NCBI GenBank assembly: GCA_027488905.1
Contig: JAIYAT010000007.1
Location: 248,001-312,000 of the forward strand
Direction of reading: 5' to 3'
Length of the DNA stretch: 64,000 nucleotides
DNA from: Bacteroidota bacterium
Lineage (GTDB): Bacteria > Bacteroidota > Bacteroidia > UKL13-3
A program made the translations under genes and the position numbers. Shown piece by piece: positions 47,835-56,984 of the stretch. The notes under the pieces were generated by a model. That model was given only the letters and a program-made list of their open reading frames with translations, searched no databases and was not told the DNA's origin. Every line of letters starts with the position of its first letter. Positions within the stretch are counted from its first letter, which is position 1.

Positions 47835-48235
47835 AGAAACTTCCCTTTATATTTTGCTGGCGGGATTGGACAACTTTCATATTTTCCAAACCAACGGTAT
47901 CTATTTGCTGCTACCCAAAGATAGATTTTTCGACGCATTGATTTCGGTAAGATTTTGCCAATCAGGAGTAACCTGGCTGGAAAACCTAATAAATCTGCAA
48001 TTCTAAAAGCAGCGTCATCATAAACGAAAGCTTGATTTTTGTCGATAAAAACAATTGAATCTATTTCAGCATCAATTTGGTTCAAACCGATATAGTATTG
48101 ACCAATTTTAGATTGAAGTGCCGCGAAATGAAATTGATTTTTACGATCTAGTTTTAAAATGATTTTAACAAAGCCATTGCAAAGAGCACAATGTCCATCA
48201 TATAAAACTAAGGATAAGTGACTAGAGGCTTGCAT
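47831..48235 (-). CDS. DCC-family thiol-disulfide oxidoreductase-like protein (DUF393)
   Basis: 134 residues. The DCC signature DGHCALCN near the start and the CPIPP tail place it in DUF393. Family members are proposed redox proteins; substrate unknown. It is last in the cox operon and overlaps the DUF983 gene by 14 nt, so a role in oxidase biogenesis or copper/thiol chemistry is plausible by context. The dispersed word at 48079 encodes GLNQ. Confidence 0.85.
   Translation of the reverse strand: MQASSHLSLVLYDGHCALCNGFVKIILKLDRKNQFHFAALQSKIGQYYIGLNQIDAEIDSIVFIDKNQAFVYDDAAFRIADLLGFPARLLLIGKILPKSMRRKIYLWVAANRYRWFGKYESCPIPPAKYKGKFL
48079..48088 (-). repeat. GGTTTGAACC dispersed word, copy 14
   Basis: Exact; minus-strand context TCGGTTTGAACCAAAT, encoding Gly-Leu-Asn-Gln in the DCC protein gene. 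Confidence 0.9.
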
Positions 48236-48632
48236 TCTTTTTAGCCAAATCTGGGTTGAACCTAATTGGACTAAATAAATAAATCATAATTACTCTGGAA
48301 AAGCGATAGGAGAGGGGTGCAAAAAGAATAAAGCTTGAAATAATTGGGATGATATAAGTCCAGAAATCAGCTTTTCCATTGCTTAACAATAAAATAGCAC
48401 CGCCAATAATTAACATGAGTGCCACTGAAAAAGCATAACTCACATACATTGCTCCCCAAAAAAAGCCGGGTTCTATTTCAAATTTTAGTTTACAAACTGG
48501 GCATATGGCTTCCATATTGGTAAAGTTTTTTAAGTCGTAAAATGGATGAGTAAACATTTTACCACTTTGGCATTGAGGACATTTACACTTCAAAAGGGCC
48601 ATTCCTTTGGAAGGTTCATACAAATCGCACAT
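48222..48632 (-). CDS. DUF983 membrane protein with two CxxC motifs
   Basis: 136 residues. Zinc-ribbon-like CKCPQCQSG near the N-terminus and CPVC at about 44-47, followed by PGFFWGAMYVSYAF and two hydrophobic segments (about 60-82 and 89-113). This is the DUF983 pattern. In this phylum it is often beside cox genes; a copper or heme delivery role is inference only. Five nt after the upstream gene. Confidence 0.82.
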   Translation of the reverse strand: MCDLYEPSKGMALLKCKCPQCQSGKMFTHPFYDLKNFTNMEAICPVCKLKFEIEPGFFWGAMYVSYAFSVALMLIIGGAILLLSNGKADFWTYIIPIISSFILFAPLSYRFSRVIMIYLFSPIRFNPDLAKKNASL

Positions 48633-48637
48633 AGTAA

Positions 48638-48892
48638 TTATTGAGTGGTGAGTGAGTTTTTCTTTTCTTTATATTTTTTGAAATAAACAAAGGCAAAAGC
48701 TCCAGCAATTAAATAGGGGAGTGCAAGCAAATAAAGAATACCATCATTGATTGTATTTCCAACATTGGTACTCCCATTTTGTCTGGCCATTTCTAAATTG
48801 CTTTTACACATAGTACATTGTGCAGCAGCATCTGGAAGCAAGAATATTCCAATTACAAATAGAAGAGTAAGCGTTTTAGTTAATTTATTCAT
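48638..48892 (-). CDS. Small exported membrane protein with CTMC motif
   Basis: 84 residues. Signal peptide to about 24 (DAAAQ), then CTMCKSNLEMARQNG, and one transmembrane helix (about 51-70) with a Lys-rich cytoplasmic tail. The CxxC just outside the membrane could bind copper or do thiol exchange. Family unknown to me. It is 1 nt downstream of the DUF420 gene and within the cox operon, so it is a candidate oxidase assembly factor. Confidence 0.7.
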   Translation of the reverse strand: MNKLTKTLTLLFVIGIFLLPDAAAQCTMCKSNLEMARQNGSTNVGNTINDGILYLLALPYLIAGAFAFVYFKKYKEKKNSLTTQ

Positions 48893-48893
48893 G

Positions 48894-49445
48894 TTATACT
48901 GGGTAATATGGACTAATCATCAGGTATACAATTACGCCTGTAATGGTAACGTACAGCCAAATAGGGTAGGCAAACCTTACAATTTTCTTATGTAATTCAA
49001 CTTGAAGTTGTAAACCTCTATAAAAACTTAGCAATACCAAAGGCAAAACAATAGCCGCGAGTACGATATGAGTAATTAAAATAAAAAAATACAAGTTTGC
49101 ATTAGGAGCGTTTTCTGGATAATGTGTTTGTGGAGCAATCCAATGAAAAACCACATAGCTAATTAAGAATAAACTAGATAATCCAAAGGCAATAAGGTTT
49201 ACTGTTTTGTGAGCTGCAATATTTTTTTGCTTAATAAAGTATAGAGATATTAGCAAAAGAAGACTGCAAGTGCCATTGATAAATGCATTGAGCTTGGGAA
49301 GAAAATAAGTCCACGAAGGCAATTCTTCAGGTGCTGGTAATATTTTTCGATTTAAAATAATAACTGCAATAAAGATGACCACAGAAACGGTCATGATAAT
49401 GTTAAAAACGAGTTTGTCTTTATTTCCCTGGTTGGTGATACTCAT
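48894..49445 (-). CDS. DUF420 (CtaM-like) membrane protein
   Basis: 183 residues with five transmembrane segments. His-containing motifs (LPKLNAFINGTCSLLLL, FIKQKNIAAHKTVNL, SYVVFHWI, ILITHIVLA) match DUF420, the family of CtaM, which is required for heme-copper oxidase activity in Gram-positives. It overlaps the 3' end of the Sco gene by 26 nt. Probable role: oxidase maturation. Confidence 0.85.
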   Translation of the reverse strand: MSITNQGNKDKLVFNIIMTVSVVIFIAVIILNRKILPAPEELPSWTYFLPKLNAFINGTCSLLLLISLYFIKQKNIAAHKTVNLIAFGLSSLFLISYVVFHWIAPQTHYPENAPNANLYFFILITHIVLAAIVLPLVLLSFYRGLQLQVELHKKIVRFAYPIWLYVTITGVIVYLMISPYYPV

Positions 49446-50070
49446 ATAATAGAACTTTTATATCTTCTTCTAAATGTTTGATGTCGATATCGCTTCCGCT
49501 ATCATAGACACCTCTAATATGTTTAGATTTATCTATTAATATTAACTGTTGGCTGTGGTCAATTGTTTTGTCTTCAATAGAAACAGGTAGAAGCATACCT
49601 TGGCCAATATCAAAAACGCCATTTTTTCCTGCGTTTACAAAATGCCAAATCTTTGGATCAGCTTCAAATTTTTTGCTGTAATCAAATAATACTTGAGTAG
49701 AATCATTAGCAGGGTCAACGGTAAAAGACACAAATTTCACTTCTGCAAATTCTTTGAATCTATCATAAACCGTTTTTAGCCTTCTGTTCATTGAAGGACA
49801 AACATCTTTGCAAGAGGCAAAGAAAAAGTTAGCAACAAAAACGTTATTTGATAAGTCATTAGAATGAAGAGTATCTCCGCTTTGATCTATTCCCATAAAG
49901 TCAGGAACAGAATAGTAAATAGTGTCCTTTATTCCAATTCCATCAGGTGCAATTCTTTCACCTAAATAGCCAAGTTTTTTGAAATTTTGGCTACCTGCGT
50001 TTAGCATATAAAAAATAACAACCGGCACTACAAGTAGTCCGGTTGCTATAAAGAATCCTTTTTTCTTCAT
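49420..50070 (-). CDS. SCO1/SenC copper chaperone-like protein
   Basis: 216 residues from the ATG at 50070 (an upstream in-frame ATG at 50082 lies inside the previous gene). N-terminal membrane anchor (about 5-24), thioredoxin fold with copper-site CKDVC in FFFASCKDVCPSMN, and the distal His in DHSQQLI. Sco proteins load copper onto the CuA site of subunit II. It overlaps the subunit IV gene by one base (TAATG), so translation is coupled. Confidence 0.92.
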   Translation of the reverse strand: MKKKGFFIATGLLVVPVVIFYMLNAGSQNFKKLGYLGERIAPDGIGIKDTIYYSVPDFMGIDQSGDTLHSNDLSNNVFVANFFFASCKDVCPSMNRRLKTVYDRFKEFAEVKFVSFTVDPANDSTQVLFDYSKKFEADPKIWHFVNAGKNGVFDIGQGMLLPVSIEDKTIDHSQQLILIDKSKHIRGVYDSGSDIDIKHLEEDIKVLLYEYHQPGK

Positions 50071-50402
50071 TATTTGAGCCATCTCAAAACGTTAGTAAAA
50101 TCACCTTCTATTAACATAAGCGCTACAAAGAAAATGACAAAAACCATTGGCAATACGATTGTATACATAAGGGCTTTTCTTTCAAATTTCATATGCATGA
50201 AAACACCTACAATGTAATAGGCTTTAACTACACCTAAAATTATAAATACCCAATTCTTCCACATTGCATGCGTACTTAGCAAAACGAAATAAAGTACGAT
50301 ATCAACAACAGTAAAGCCTAATAGTATCCAGAAAGTTTTCCAGATTTGACTTTTCATATCCGAAGGTGTTTCGGTGTGTTCTAAATGTTCTGTATGTTCC
50401 AT
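50070..50402 (-). CDS. Cytochrome c oxidase subunit IV-like protein
   Basis: 110 residues. A His/Glu-rich N-terminus is followed by three transmembrane helices with VFMHMKFE after the second, the pattern of the COX4 prokaryotic family (caa3/cyoD type). Structural subunit of the oxidase. 19 nt after coxC. Confidence 0.88.
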   Translation of the reverse strand: MEHTEHLEHTETPSDMKSQIWKTFWILLGFTVVDIVLYFVLLSTHAMWKNWVFIILGVVKAYYIVGVFMHMKFERKALMYTIVLPMVFVIFFVALMLIEGDFTNVLRWLK

Positions 50403-50421
50403 TTTAAATATTGTTTAAAAA

Positions 50422-51174
50422 TTATATTAGATAGAAAAAGGTGAAAACGAACACCCAAACTAGATCTACGAAATGCCAGTATAAACCAACTTTTTCAACC
50501 ATTTCATAGTGACCTCTTTTTTCATAGGTACCTGCAAGTACATTAAAGTAAATGATTACATTAAGCAGTACGCCAGAGAATACGTGGAATCCATGGAAGC
50601 CTGTTACAATAAAAAACAGTGCAGCAAAAGATGTTGGTCCAAATGGATTGCCATGTAAAGTTGCACCTTCACCAATAAAGGTTGTCCACTCCCAAGCTTG
50701 GCAACCCAAGAAAGCTGCTCCCCCAATAATGGTTAGGAACATATATTTTGAAACTTCATCTTTTGCCATTCGGTGACCAGCTTCAACAGCTAATACCATA
50801 GTAACAGAACTAAAGATGAGAATGAAAGTCATTAAACTTACAAAGAATAGTGGCAAATGAACACCATGAATAAATGGAAAGTGGTTAAATACCAATTCTG
50901 GTGAAGGCCAATGTTCTTTTACGAATAAACCTTTTTCTCCCATTTCTCTTACAAACTCATGACTCAAATGGTCAAAAGGTTTTACAATTGTGTTTCTGAT
51001 TGGCTCTAAAAATGAGTATCGGATAAATCCATACGCAATGAGCAGGGATGAAAAAGTAAAGGCATCAGAAAGCAGAAATATCCACATCATGAGCTTTCCA
51101 TAGCTCACACTGAAAGGTGATTTTCCCCCACCCCATGTGAATTTAGTGTTTGTTGTTAAGGTGTTTGTAGCCAT
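50422..51174 (-). CDS. coxC: Cytochrome c oxidase subunit III
   Basis: 250 residues with about six transmembrane helices. Family features: MMWIFLLSDAFTFSSLL, EAGHRMAK, GATLHGNPFGPTSFAALFFIVTGFHGFHVFSGV and YWHFVDLVWVFVF. It stabilises subunit I and proton uptake. It follows a second subunit-III-like gene 26 nt upstream, so the operon has two paralogues. Confidence 0.93.
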   Translation of the reverse strand: MATNTLTTNTKFTWGGGKSPFSVSYGKLMMWIFLLSDAFTFSSLLIAYGFIRYSFLEPIRNTIVKPFDHLSHEFVREMGEKGLFVKEHWPSPELVFNHFPFIHGVHLPLFFVSLMTFILIFSSVTMVLAVEAGHRMAKDEVSKYMFLTIIGGAAFLGCQAWEWTTFIGEGATLHGNPFGPTSFAALFFIVTGFHGFHVFSGVLLNVIIYFNVLAGTYEKRGHYEMVEKVGLYWHFVDLVWVFVFTFFYLI

Positions 51175-51199
51175 TGTTCTATTATGCTTGTTAGGTTAA

Positions 51200-51775
51200 T
51201 TAGCGATATAAGTATAGAAATAAATATAAATAAATCCAAAGAATGCCAATAAAATGCCAATATGTAAGGCACATATTTAAATAAAGCTGAAAGGTATTTG
51301 GTAGCGTTTTCATGAAGGATTGACCCCACATAATAAGAAGAAAAACTAAGCCTCCTATAACGTGTGCAAGATGAAGACCTGAAATTACATAAACAAATGA
51401 ATTGGAAGGATTAGAAAATGCGAAAAATACATTGTTAGCAATTAATTGCTGGTAAGCAAAAAATTGCCCAAGGCAGAAAGCTAAACCTAGGGCTACTGTT
51501 AGTCCAAGAAATATTTTTGTTTTCTCTTTTTGTTCTTTTTTTGCGCTCATGTAGGCCAATTGCATAAACAAAGATGAAAAAACAGCAATGATACTGTTCA
51601 CCATAAATAGTGATGGAAGTTCAAAAACTTCCCAATTACCTTCACCCCTTCTAACGATGTAAGCTGAGGTAAACCCAGCAAATAGCATTATACTGGCCAC
51701 AATTAATAACCATAACACGAATTTCTTCGGGTTAATCACATAATTTTCTTCTTCTTTTTTATATACTGTCTGCAT
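51200..51775 (-). CDS. Cytochrome c oxidase subunit III-like protein (paralogue)
   Basis: 191 residues from the ATG at 51775 (the upstream codon at 51838 overlaps ctaB). Heme-copper oxidase subunit III fold with five transmembrane helices: LWLLIVASIMLFAGFTSAYIVRR, VYVISGLHLAHVIGGLVFLL and LTYWHFIGILWIYLY. The start lies 4 nt after the ctaB stop. Shorter than the following coxC. Confidence 0.9.
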   Translation of the reverse strand: MQTVYKKEEENYVINPKKFVLWLLIVASIMLFAGFTSAYIVRRGEGNWEVFELPSLFMVNSIIAVFSSLFMQLAYMSAKKEQKEKTKIFLGLTVALGLAFCLGQFFAYQQLIANNVFFAFSNPSNSFVYVISGLHLAHVIGGLVFLLIMWGQSFMKTLPNTFQLYLNMCLTYWHFIGILWIYLYLFLYLYR

Positions 51776-51779
51776 GTTT

Positions 51780-52691
51780 TTAAATTTTGTCAAATAAATA
51801 AGCGAGTTGAACAAGCGGAAGGTATACAAAAGATGCAAACATTAGTTTTTTTGCGTCTTTGGTTTCACAGGTTTTCAAAAGTCTATAGGAATAGTAGCTA
51901 AGCATCAAACCTCCTAATATTCCAACAATACCAGAAGTAATTCCAGTAATGCCGTATTGCATGGGTAACATTCCTAATGGAATTAATGCAAGACTAAAAA
52001 TCAAGGTTTGAAGAGCTGTCCCTTTGTCTCTTCCTGGTGTAGAAGGTAACATTTTAAATCCAGCTCTTTTATAATCGTCATCTAGTATCCACGCGATGCT
52101 CCAGAAATGCGGAAATTGCCAGAAAAACTGAACTGCAAACAAAATGATTGCAGGGGTATCAATTCTACCACTGTAGGCAACCCAACCTAACATGGTTGGT
52201 ATTGCTCCCGGGAATGCACCTACAAATACAGAAACAGGGGAAACTCTTTTTAATGGCGTATAAATAAAAGCATAACTAATCAAAGCGAAAAATGCAAGCC
52301 AACCAGAGGCAGCATTTAAGTAAAATGAAATTAAGAAAACACCTGTTAATCCCATTATCATGCTGATAATTGATGCTTCCATTACACTCATTCGATTGGT
52401 AGCAATTGGTCTGTTTGCCGTTCTTACCATGAGTTTGTCATAGTCTTTTTCAATTATTTGGTTGATGGCATTGGAGGCTCCAGTAACTAAAAAACCACCT
52501 AATGTTAACATTGCCACTTCAAACCAATTAATGGCGCCCTGACTAGCAGTTAAGTAAGTAACTACCGATGAGAATACAACAAGAAAAGTAAGTCTAAATT
52601 TAACCAACTGGTTAAAATCGCTCACCTTCGACCTGAAGAAACTCATTTCTCCTTTAAGGTTATTTTCTATAACTGAAGTTTTAACTTCCAC
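51780..52691 (-). CDS. ctaB: Protoheme IX farnesyltransferase (heme O synthase)
   Basis: 303 residues with about nine transmembrane helices. UbiA-family motifs: NAINQIIEKDYDKLMVRTANRP and WQFPHFWSIAWILDDDYKRAGFKMLP. It converts heme B to heme O for the oxidase. Overlaps ctaA by 11 nt. Confidence 0.95.
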   Translation of the reverse strand: MEVKTSVIENNLKGEMSFFRSKVSDFNQLVKFRLTFLVVFSSVVTYLTASQGAINWFEVAMLTLGGFLVTGASNAINQIIEKDYDKLMVRTANRPIATNRMSVMEASIISMIMGLTGVFLISFYLNAASGWLAFFALISYAFIYTPLKRVSPVSVFVGAFPGAIPTMLGWVAYSGRIDTPAIILFAVQFFWQFPHFWSIAWILDDDYKRAGFKMLPSTPGRDKGTALQTLIFSLALIPLGMLPMQYGITGITSGIVGILGGLMLSYYSYRLLKTCETKDAKKLMFASFVYLPLVQLAYLFDKI

Positions 52692-53604
52692 TTTTTATGT
52701 TTTCTTCTTTGAATGTTGTTTTGCTAAAAGCTAGAATGAAAATAAATATTTGCAATCCAGCAGTTAGACTACCCAATGTTAAATGAATGCTTTGTGCATT
52801 CCCGGGAAAGCTAAAGTTAGCTAACACAGCTCCTGTAAATGTTTGGGTGCACATCATTAGGATTACTGCAAGGGATGCTTTATATAGAATGCTTTGACGC
52901 TCAAATGTTTGTTTGAACCTAGAATGAATGAAAATTGCCAATCCAATATTTATTAAACTCCAGCTTCTATGAAAATAAAATATCCAGTCCATTTCATCTA
53001 GCCAAAGGTCTCTGTTGTCAATTCTTTTAGCGATTTCATCAACTTCCTCTCTAACTTGTGTACCTAGTATGATTTGAACAAACATTACAAACATCATAAG
53101 CACAACCAATGGTTTAATCAAAGTATCTGGTTTAGCCATTGGAATTTCGAAATCCTGACTTGCAGTGATGGTGAAAATTAGCAATGCAACAATTACAAGT
53201 GCAATTAACATGTGAATGGTTACCATGTAAACCGCTAAATCACTTGAGACCACTTTAGCTCCTATCCATGCTTGAAATGCAACTAGAATAAATGACAATA
53301 AACATAGCCAGAATATTTTTTTATTGGCAGTTTTCAAGTACGGAAATGAAAAGATAACTGTCAAAAAAATGAAGATTCCAATAAGCACTCCAACAAGGCG
53401 ATTGTAATATTCTGTCCAAGTTTTAAAGGCATCAAAATCTGCTATTTCCTTTCCGGCAACTGCAAATTTGGTCTTGTAATCAGTTGGCAATTCACTGATG
53501 TCGGAAGGGGGAATCCATTGCCCAAAACATTTTGGCCAATCCGGACAGCCCATTCCGCTACCTGTGCTGCGTACTAATCCACCAACGAAAATGAGAAAGA
53601 ACAC
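52681..53604 (-). CDS. ctaA: Heme A synthase CtaA (start uncertain)
   Basis: Seven to eight transmembrane helices. The signature VRSTGSGMGCPDWPKCFGQWIPP with its Cys pair, and the heme-ligand histidines in the paired helices (HMLIALVIVAL, FHRSWSLINIG, SIHLTLGSL), support heme O to heme A oxidation. GTG at 53604 is the first recognised start, but it cuts the first helix short. In-frame codons upstream to 53685 encode NKVIELKKQIRFRRFGILTI, a normal CtaA N-terminus, without ATG, GTG or TTG. The real start may be a rare codon. It follows coxA by about 68 nt or less. Confidence 0.85.
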   Translation of the reverse strand: MFFLIFVGGLVRSTGSGMGCPDWPKCFGQWIPPSDISELPTDYKTKFAVAGKEIADFDAFKTWTEYYNRLVGVLIGIFIFLTVIFSFPYLKTANKKIFWLCLLSFILVAFQAWIGAKVVSSDLAVYMVTIHMLIALVIVALLIFTITASQDFEIPMAKPDTLIKPLVVLMMFVMFVQIILGTQVREEVDEIAKRIDNRDLWLDEMDWIFYFHRSWSLINIGLAIFIHSRFKQTFERQSILYKASLAVILMMCTQTFTGAVLANFSFPGNAQSIHLTLGSLTAGLQIFIFILAFSKTTFKEENIKSGS

Positions 53605-53672
53605 TGCTGCGATGGTAAGAATACCAAAGCGTCTAAATCTTATTTGTTTTTTGAGTTCGATAACTTTGTTAG

Positions 53673-55520
53673 TTAGTGAGCGGCCTCAGCAGCCACTAAT
53701 GGTTCTACTGCCACTTCTGGTAATCCATTAGCTTCTTCCATAGGGTCAATTTGTCCTGCATCTGGTACATTTTGTGGAATGAAATCATCTTCAGCACCAG
53801 GTTTGCTGTAATCATATGCCCAACGGTAAACATGTGGAATTTCTCCAGGCCAGTTGCCATGCAAATGCTCAACAGGAGCAGTCCACTCTAAGGTGTTTGA
53901 ACTCCAAGGATTTTGAACAGCACGTTTACCTTTAAAAATACTATAAAAGAAATTCGCTAAAAAGAGTACTTGAGCCAAACCTCCTAAAAGAGCTGCGATA
54001 GTTATGAATTGGTTCATATCTACGAAGACATTGAATTGGTCGTATGCTGTATTAGCATAATACCTTCTAGGCACCCCGGCTAATCCCATAAAGTGCATTG
54101 GGAAAAATACACAATACGCTGAGATTAGGGTCAACCAAAAATGAATATGGCCAGCAGTTTCGTTCATCATTCTGCCAAACATTCTTGGATACCAATGATA
54201 AACGCCACTCATCATCCCAAAAATTGCTGCACTACCCATTACTAAGTGAAAATGAGCTACCACAAAATAAGTATCATGTAGATTAATGTCTAATGCTGCG
54301 TTTCCTAAGTAAATACCAGTTAAACCTCCAGAAATAAACAAAGAAACTAAACCTATTGCAAACATCATGGCTGGCGTAAGTTTTAAGTTTCCTTGCCAAA
54401 GTGTTGCCAAGTAGTTAAATGTTTTTACTGCAGAAGGAACTGCAATAATTAAGGTTCCCAACATAAATACTGAACCTAAGAATGGATTCATACCAGTTAT
54501 AAACATGTGGTGACCCCAAACGATAAAAGAAAGTATTCCAATAGCCAAGATTGAACCAATCATAGCGCGGTAACCAAAGATTGGCTTTCTAGAATTGGTT
54601 GCAATAACTTCTGAGGTAATACCTAATGCAGGTAATAAGATAATATATACTTCTGGATGTCCTAAGAACCAGAATAAATGTTGGAACAAAATTGGAGAGC
54701 CACCTGTGCGCTCGATGCCACCTGCAAATTCTGCAACAATTTCTGATAAGTAAAATGATGTTCCAAAACTTCTATCGAAAATTAAAAGTAGAGAACCTCC
54801 TAATAACACTGGGAATGATAATAACCCTAAAATAGCAGTAGTTATAAATGCCCAAATGGTTAATGGCATACGAGACATTTTCATTCCTTTTGTGCGCATA
54901 TTTAAAATTGTAGCGATATAATTGATACCACCTAACAAAGAAGAAGCTATAAATAACACCATAGCAACCAACCATAGTGTCATACCTGTTCCAGAACCTG
55001 GAATTGCTTTTGGTAGTGCAGATAATGGCGGATATACTGTCCAACCTGCAGAAGCTGGTCCACCATCTACGAATAATGACCAAAGTAATACTACTGATGA
55101 AGTAAAGAAAAACCAATATGAAAGCATATTCATAAAAGGTGATGCCATATCTCTTGCACCAACTTGTAAAGGAATTAACAAGTTAGAAAAAGTTCCACTT
55201 AATCCTGCAGTCAACACATAAAATACCATAATGGTACCATGGATTGTAATAAGTGCTAGGTAGAAATTAGGGTCAAGTTTACCATCTTTTCCCCAATGAC
55301 CAAGTATTCCTTCAAGGAAAGGGAATGTCATGTCGGGATAAGCCAACTGCAAACGGAAAATCAAAGACATTAACATACCAATGGTACCCATGATAATACC
55401 AGTGATGAGAAATTGCCTTGCAATCATTTTATGGTCCATGCTAAAAACATACTTTGTAATAAAGTTGTCTTCATGGTGCTCATGATCGTCGTGGCTGTGT
55501 GTCATGTTGTGATCGCTCAT
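53673..55520 (-). CDS. coxA: Cytochrome c oxidase subunit I
   Basis: 615 residues with about twelve transmembrane helices and a His-rich N-terminus (HSHDDHEHHED). Catalytic core: the CuB/Tyr motif HPEVYIILLPALG, HHMF, and the heme ligands in VVAHFHLVMGS. The active-site His-Tyr crosslink residues are conserved. It reduces oxygen to water and pumps protons. The long N-terminus and C-terminal extension are typical of the phylum. 36 nt after coxB. Confidence 0.97.
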   Translation of the reverse strand: MSDHNMTHSHDDHEHHEDNFITKYVFSMDHKMIARQFLITGIIMGTIGMLMSLIFRLQLAYPDMTFPFLEGILGHWGKDGKLDPNFYLALITIHGTIMVFYVLTAGLSGTFSNLLIPLQVGARDMASPFMNMLSYWFFFTSSVVLLWSLFVDGGPASAGWTVYPPLSALPKAIPGSGTGMTLWLVAMVLFIASSLLGGINYIATILNMRTKGMKMSRMPLTIWAFITTAILGLLSFPVLLGGSLLLIFDRSFGTSFYLSEIVAEFAGGIERTGGSPILFQHLFWFLGHPEVYIILLPALGITSEVIATNSRKPIFGYRAMIGSILAIGILSFIVWGHHMFITGMNPFLGSVFMLGTLIIAVPSAVKTFNYLATLWQGNLKLTPAMMFAIGLVSLFISGGLTGIYLGNAALDINLHDTYFVVAHFHLVMGSAAIFGMMSGVYHWYPRMFGRMMNETAGHIHFWLTLISAYCVFFPMHFMGLAGVPRRYYANTAYDQFNVFVDMNQFITIAALLGGLAQVLFLANFFYSIFKGKRAVQNPWSSNTLEWTAPVEHLHGNWPGEIPHVYRWAYDYSKPGAEDDFIPQNVPDAGQIDPMEEANGLPEVAVEPLVAAEAAH

Positions 55521-55556
55521 ATAGTGTAGATAGTTATTATTTAGTTGATTTAGTGA

Positions 55557-56984
55557 TTATTTAAGCGCAACTGCTGCTGAATTGCTTTTGCCAGAAACTA
55601 AAACTGGTTGAGATTTTAGCCATTTTTGGAAATCTTCTTTGGTATCTATAACCACTTTCATTTTCATACGGTAATGGGCTCCGCCGCATATTTTGTTACA
55701 TAAAAGGATGTAATCAAAAGTGGCATCTTTCTTTTTCTCTCTCATTTCCGAAGTAGTAACAGTAGGAGTAAAGTGAAAACGAGTTGGCAATCCAGGTACA
55801 ACATTCATTTGAGCCCTAAAATGTGGGAAATAAGCTGAGTGAATAACATCCTTTGCTCTGAAAGCAAATTCTACAGGTTGATTAACTTCTAAGTGTAATT
55901 CATTTACGATGATATCATCAAATGCATTAGCATCTGCTGTATCTACTCCTAAAGCATTAACTTTTCCTACTTGTCTAAAATCATGTTTACCAAGTTTATT
56001 GTCAGCACCAGCGTAGCGAGCGTTCCATCCAAATTGGTAAGCGAATATTTCAACATTTCTGGTGCTTGGTTCTGTTTTGGCGGTCATGTGACTCCAAGTA
56101 ATTAAACCACGAATAACTAATACGGTTAAAACAACTGCTGGAACTGCTGTCCACCATAATTCTAATTTATGGTTATCAGGATAGTAAAGTGCTTTTCTTT
56201 TGCCATCTGATTTATACTTAAATCCGTACCAGAATAATAATACTTGAGTGATGATAAAAACTACACCTGTAATAGCAAGCGTAATCATAAACATATTGTC
56301 ATATTCTACGCCATGCTCAGAAGCTGGGCCTTCATTGAAATAAGTTAGTTTTCCGTGAACCATGAATTCCCAAACAGTAGCACCCAAACCTACTACAAGA
56401 AATACTATCATTAAGATTGAATTGATAGAATTCCAATTTACAGCTGGTTTTCCTTGAATATCACTAATTCTATTAAGAATCAGGAAGACATATCTAATCA
56501 CACCTACTAAAAGAAGGCCGATTACAACTAGCAGCCAATTGATTGCGGATGAAAAATCATTGGAATTTCCTCCTCCTGCAGTAACTGTTGTTGGAATCTC
56601 TGCTATTTTAGCTGGCGCTGCTGTTTCGCTTTCAGCTTTTACATACGCAATGATTGATTTAATTTGATTGTCTGAAAGGTTTTCAAATGCAGTCATTGGA
56701 CTCTCATTGTTTTCTTTGTAAACCTGAACCGCAACGGCGTCGCCACTTGCGATTAGTTTTTGAGAATTTTTAATCCATTTTACCAACCAAGCTTCTTCTC
56801 TTCTTTTATGTACATCCTTTAAGGCTGGGCCAACCACTTTTTCATTGATGGCATGGCAAGAGGTACAATTTGCCTGAAAAAGCGTCTTTCCTTCTTCTGC
56901 TGATTGGGCAAAAAGGTTAGAAATCATAGAAAACGTTAGCGCTATTAATAAGGCAGTTTTCGGTAACAGTTTGAAAATCTTCAT
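55557..56984 (-). CDS. coxB: Cytochrome c oxidase subunit II with N-terminal cytochrome c domain
   Basis: 475 residues. Signal peptide to about 27, then a mono-heme cytochrome c domain: Cys40-Thr-Ser-Cys43-His44 and candidate axial Met97 (ESPMTAF). A linker leads to four transmembrane segments (about 150-170, 188-207, 231-254, 277-296). The CuA domain follows: His382, Cys429, Cys433, His437 and Met440 in CNKICGGAHYRM. Subunit II accepts electrons through CuA. In caa3 oxidases of Bacillus and Thermus the cytochrome c is at the C-terminus; here it is at the front. First gene of the cox operon. Confidence 0.94.
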   Translation of the reverse strand: MKIFKLLPKTALLIALTFSMISNLFAQSAEEGKTLFQANCTSCHAINEKVVGPALKDVHKRREEAWLVKWIKNSQKLIASGDAVAVQVYKENNESPMTAFENLSDNQIKSIIAYVKAESETAAPAKIAEIPTTVTAGGGNSNDFSSAINWLLVVIGLLLVGVIRYVFLILNRISDIQGKPAVNWNSINSILMIVFLVVGLGATVWEFMVHGKLTYFNEGPASEHGVEYDNMFMITLAITGVVFIITQVLLFWYGFKYKSDGKRKALYYPDNHKLELWWTAVPAVVLTVLVIRGLITWSHMTAKTEPSTRNVEIFAYQFGWNARYAGADNKLGKHDFRQVGKVNALGVDTADANAFDDIIVNELHLEVNQPVEFAFRAKDVIHSAYFPHFRAQMNVVPGLPTRFHFTPTVTTSEMREKKKDATFDYILLCNKICGGAHYRMKMKVVIDTKEDFQKWLKSQPVLVSGKSNSAAVALK

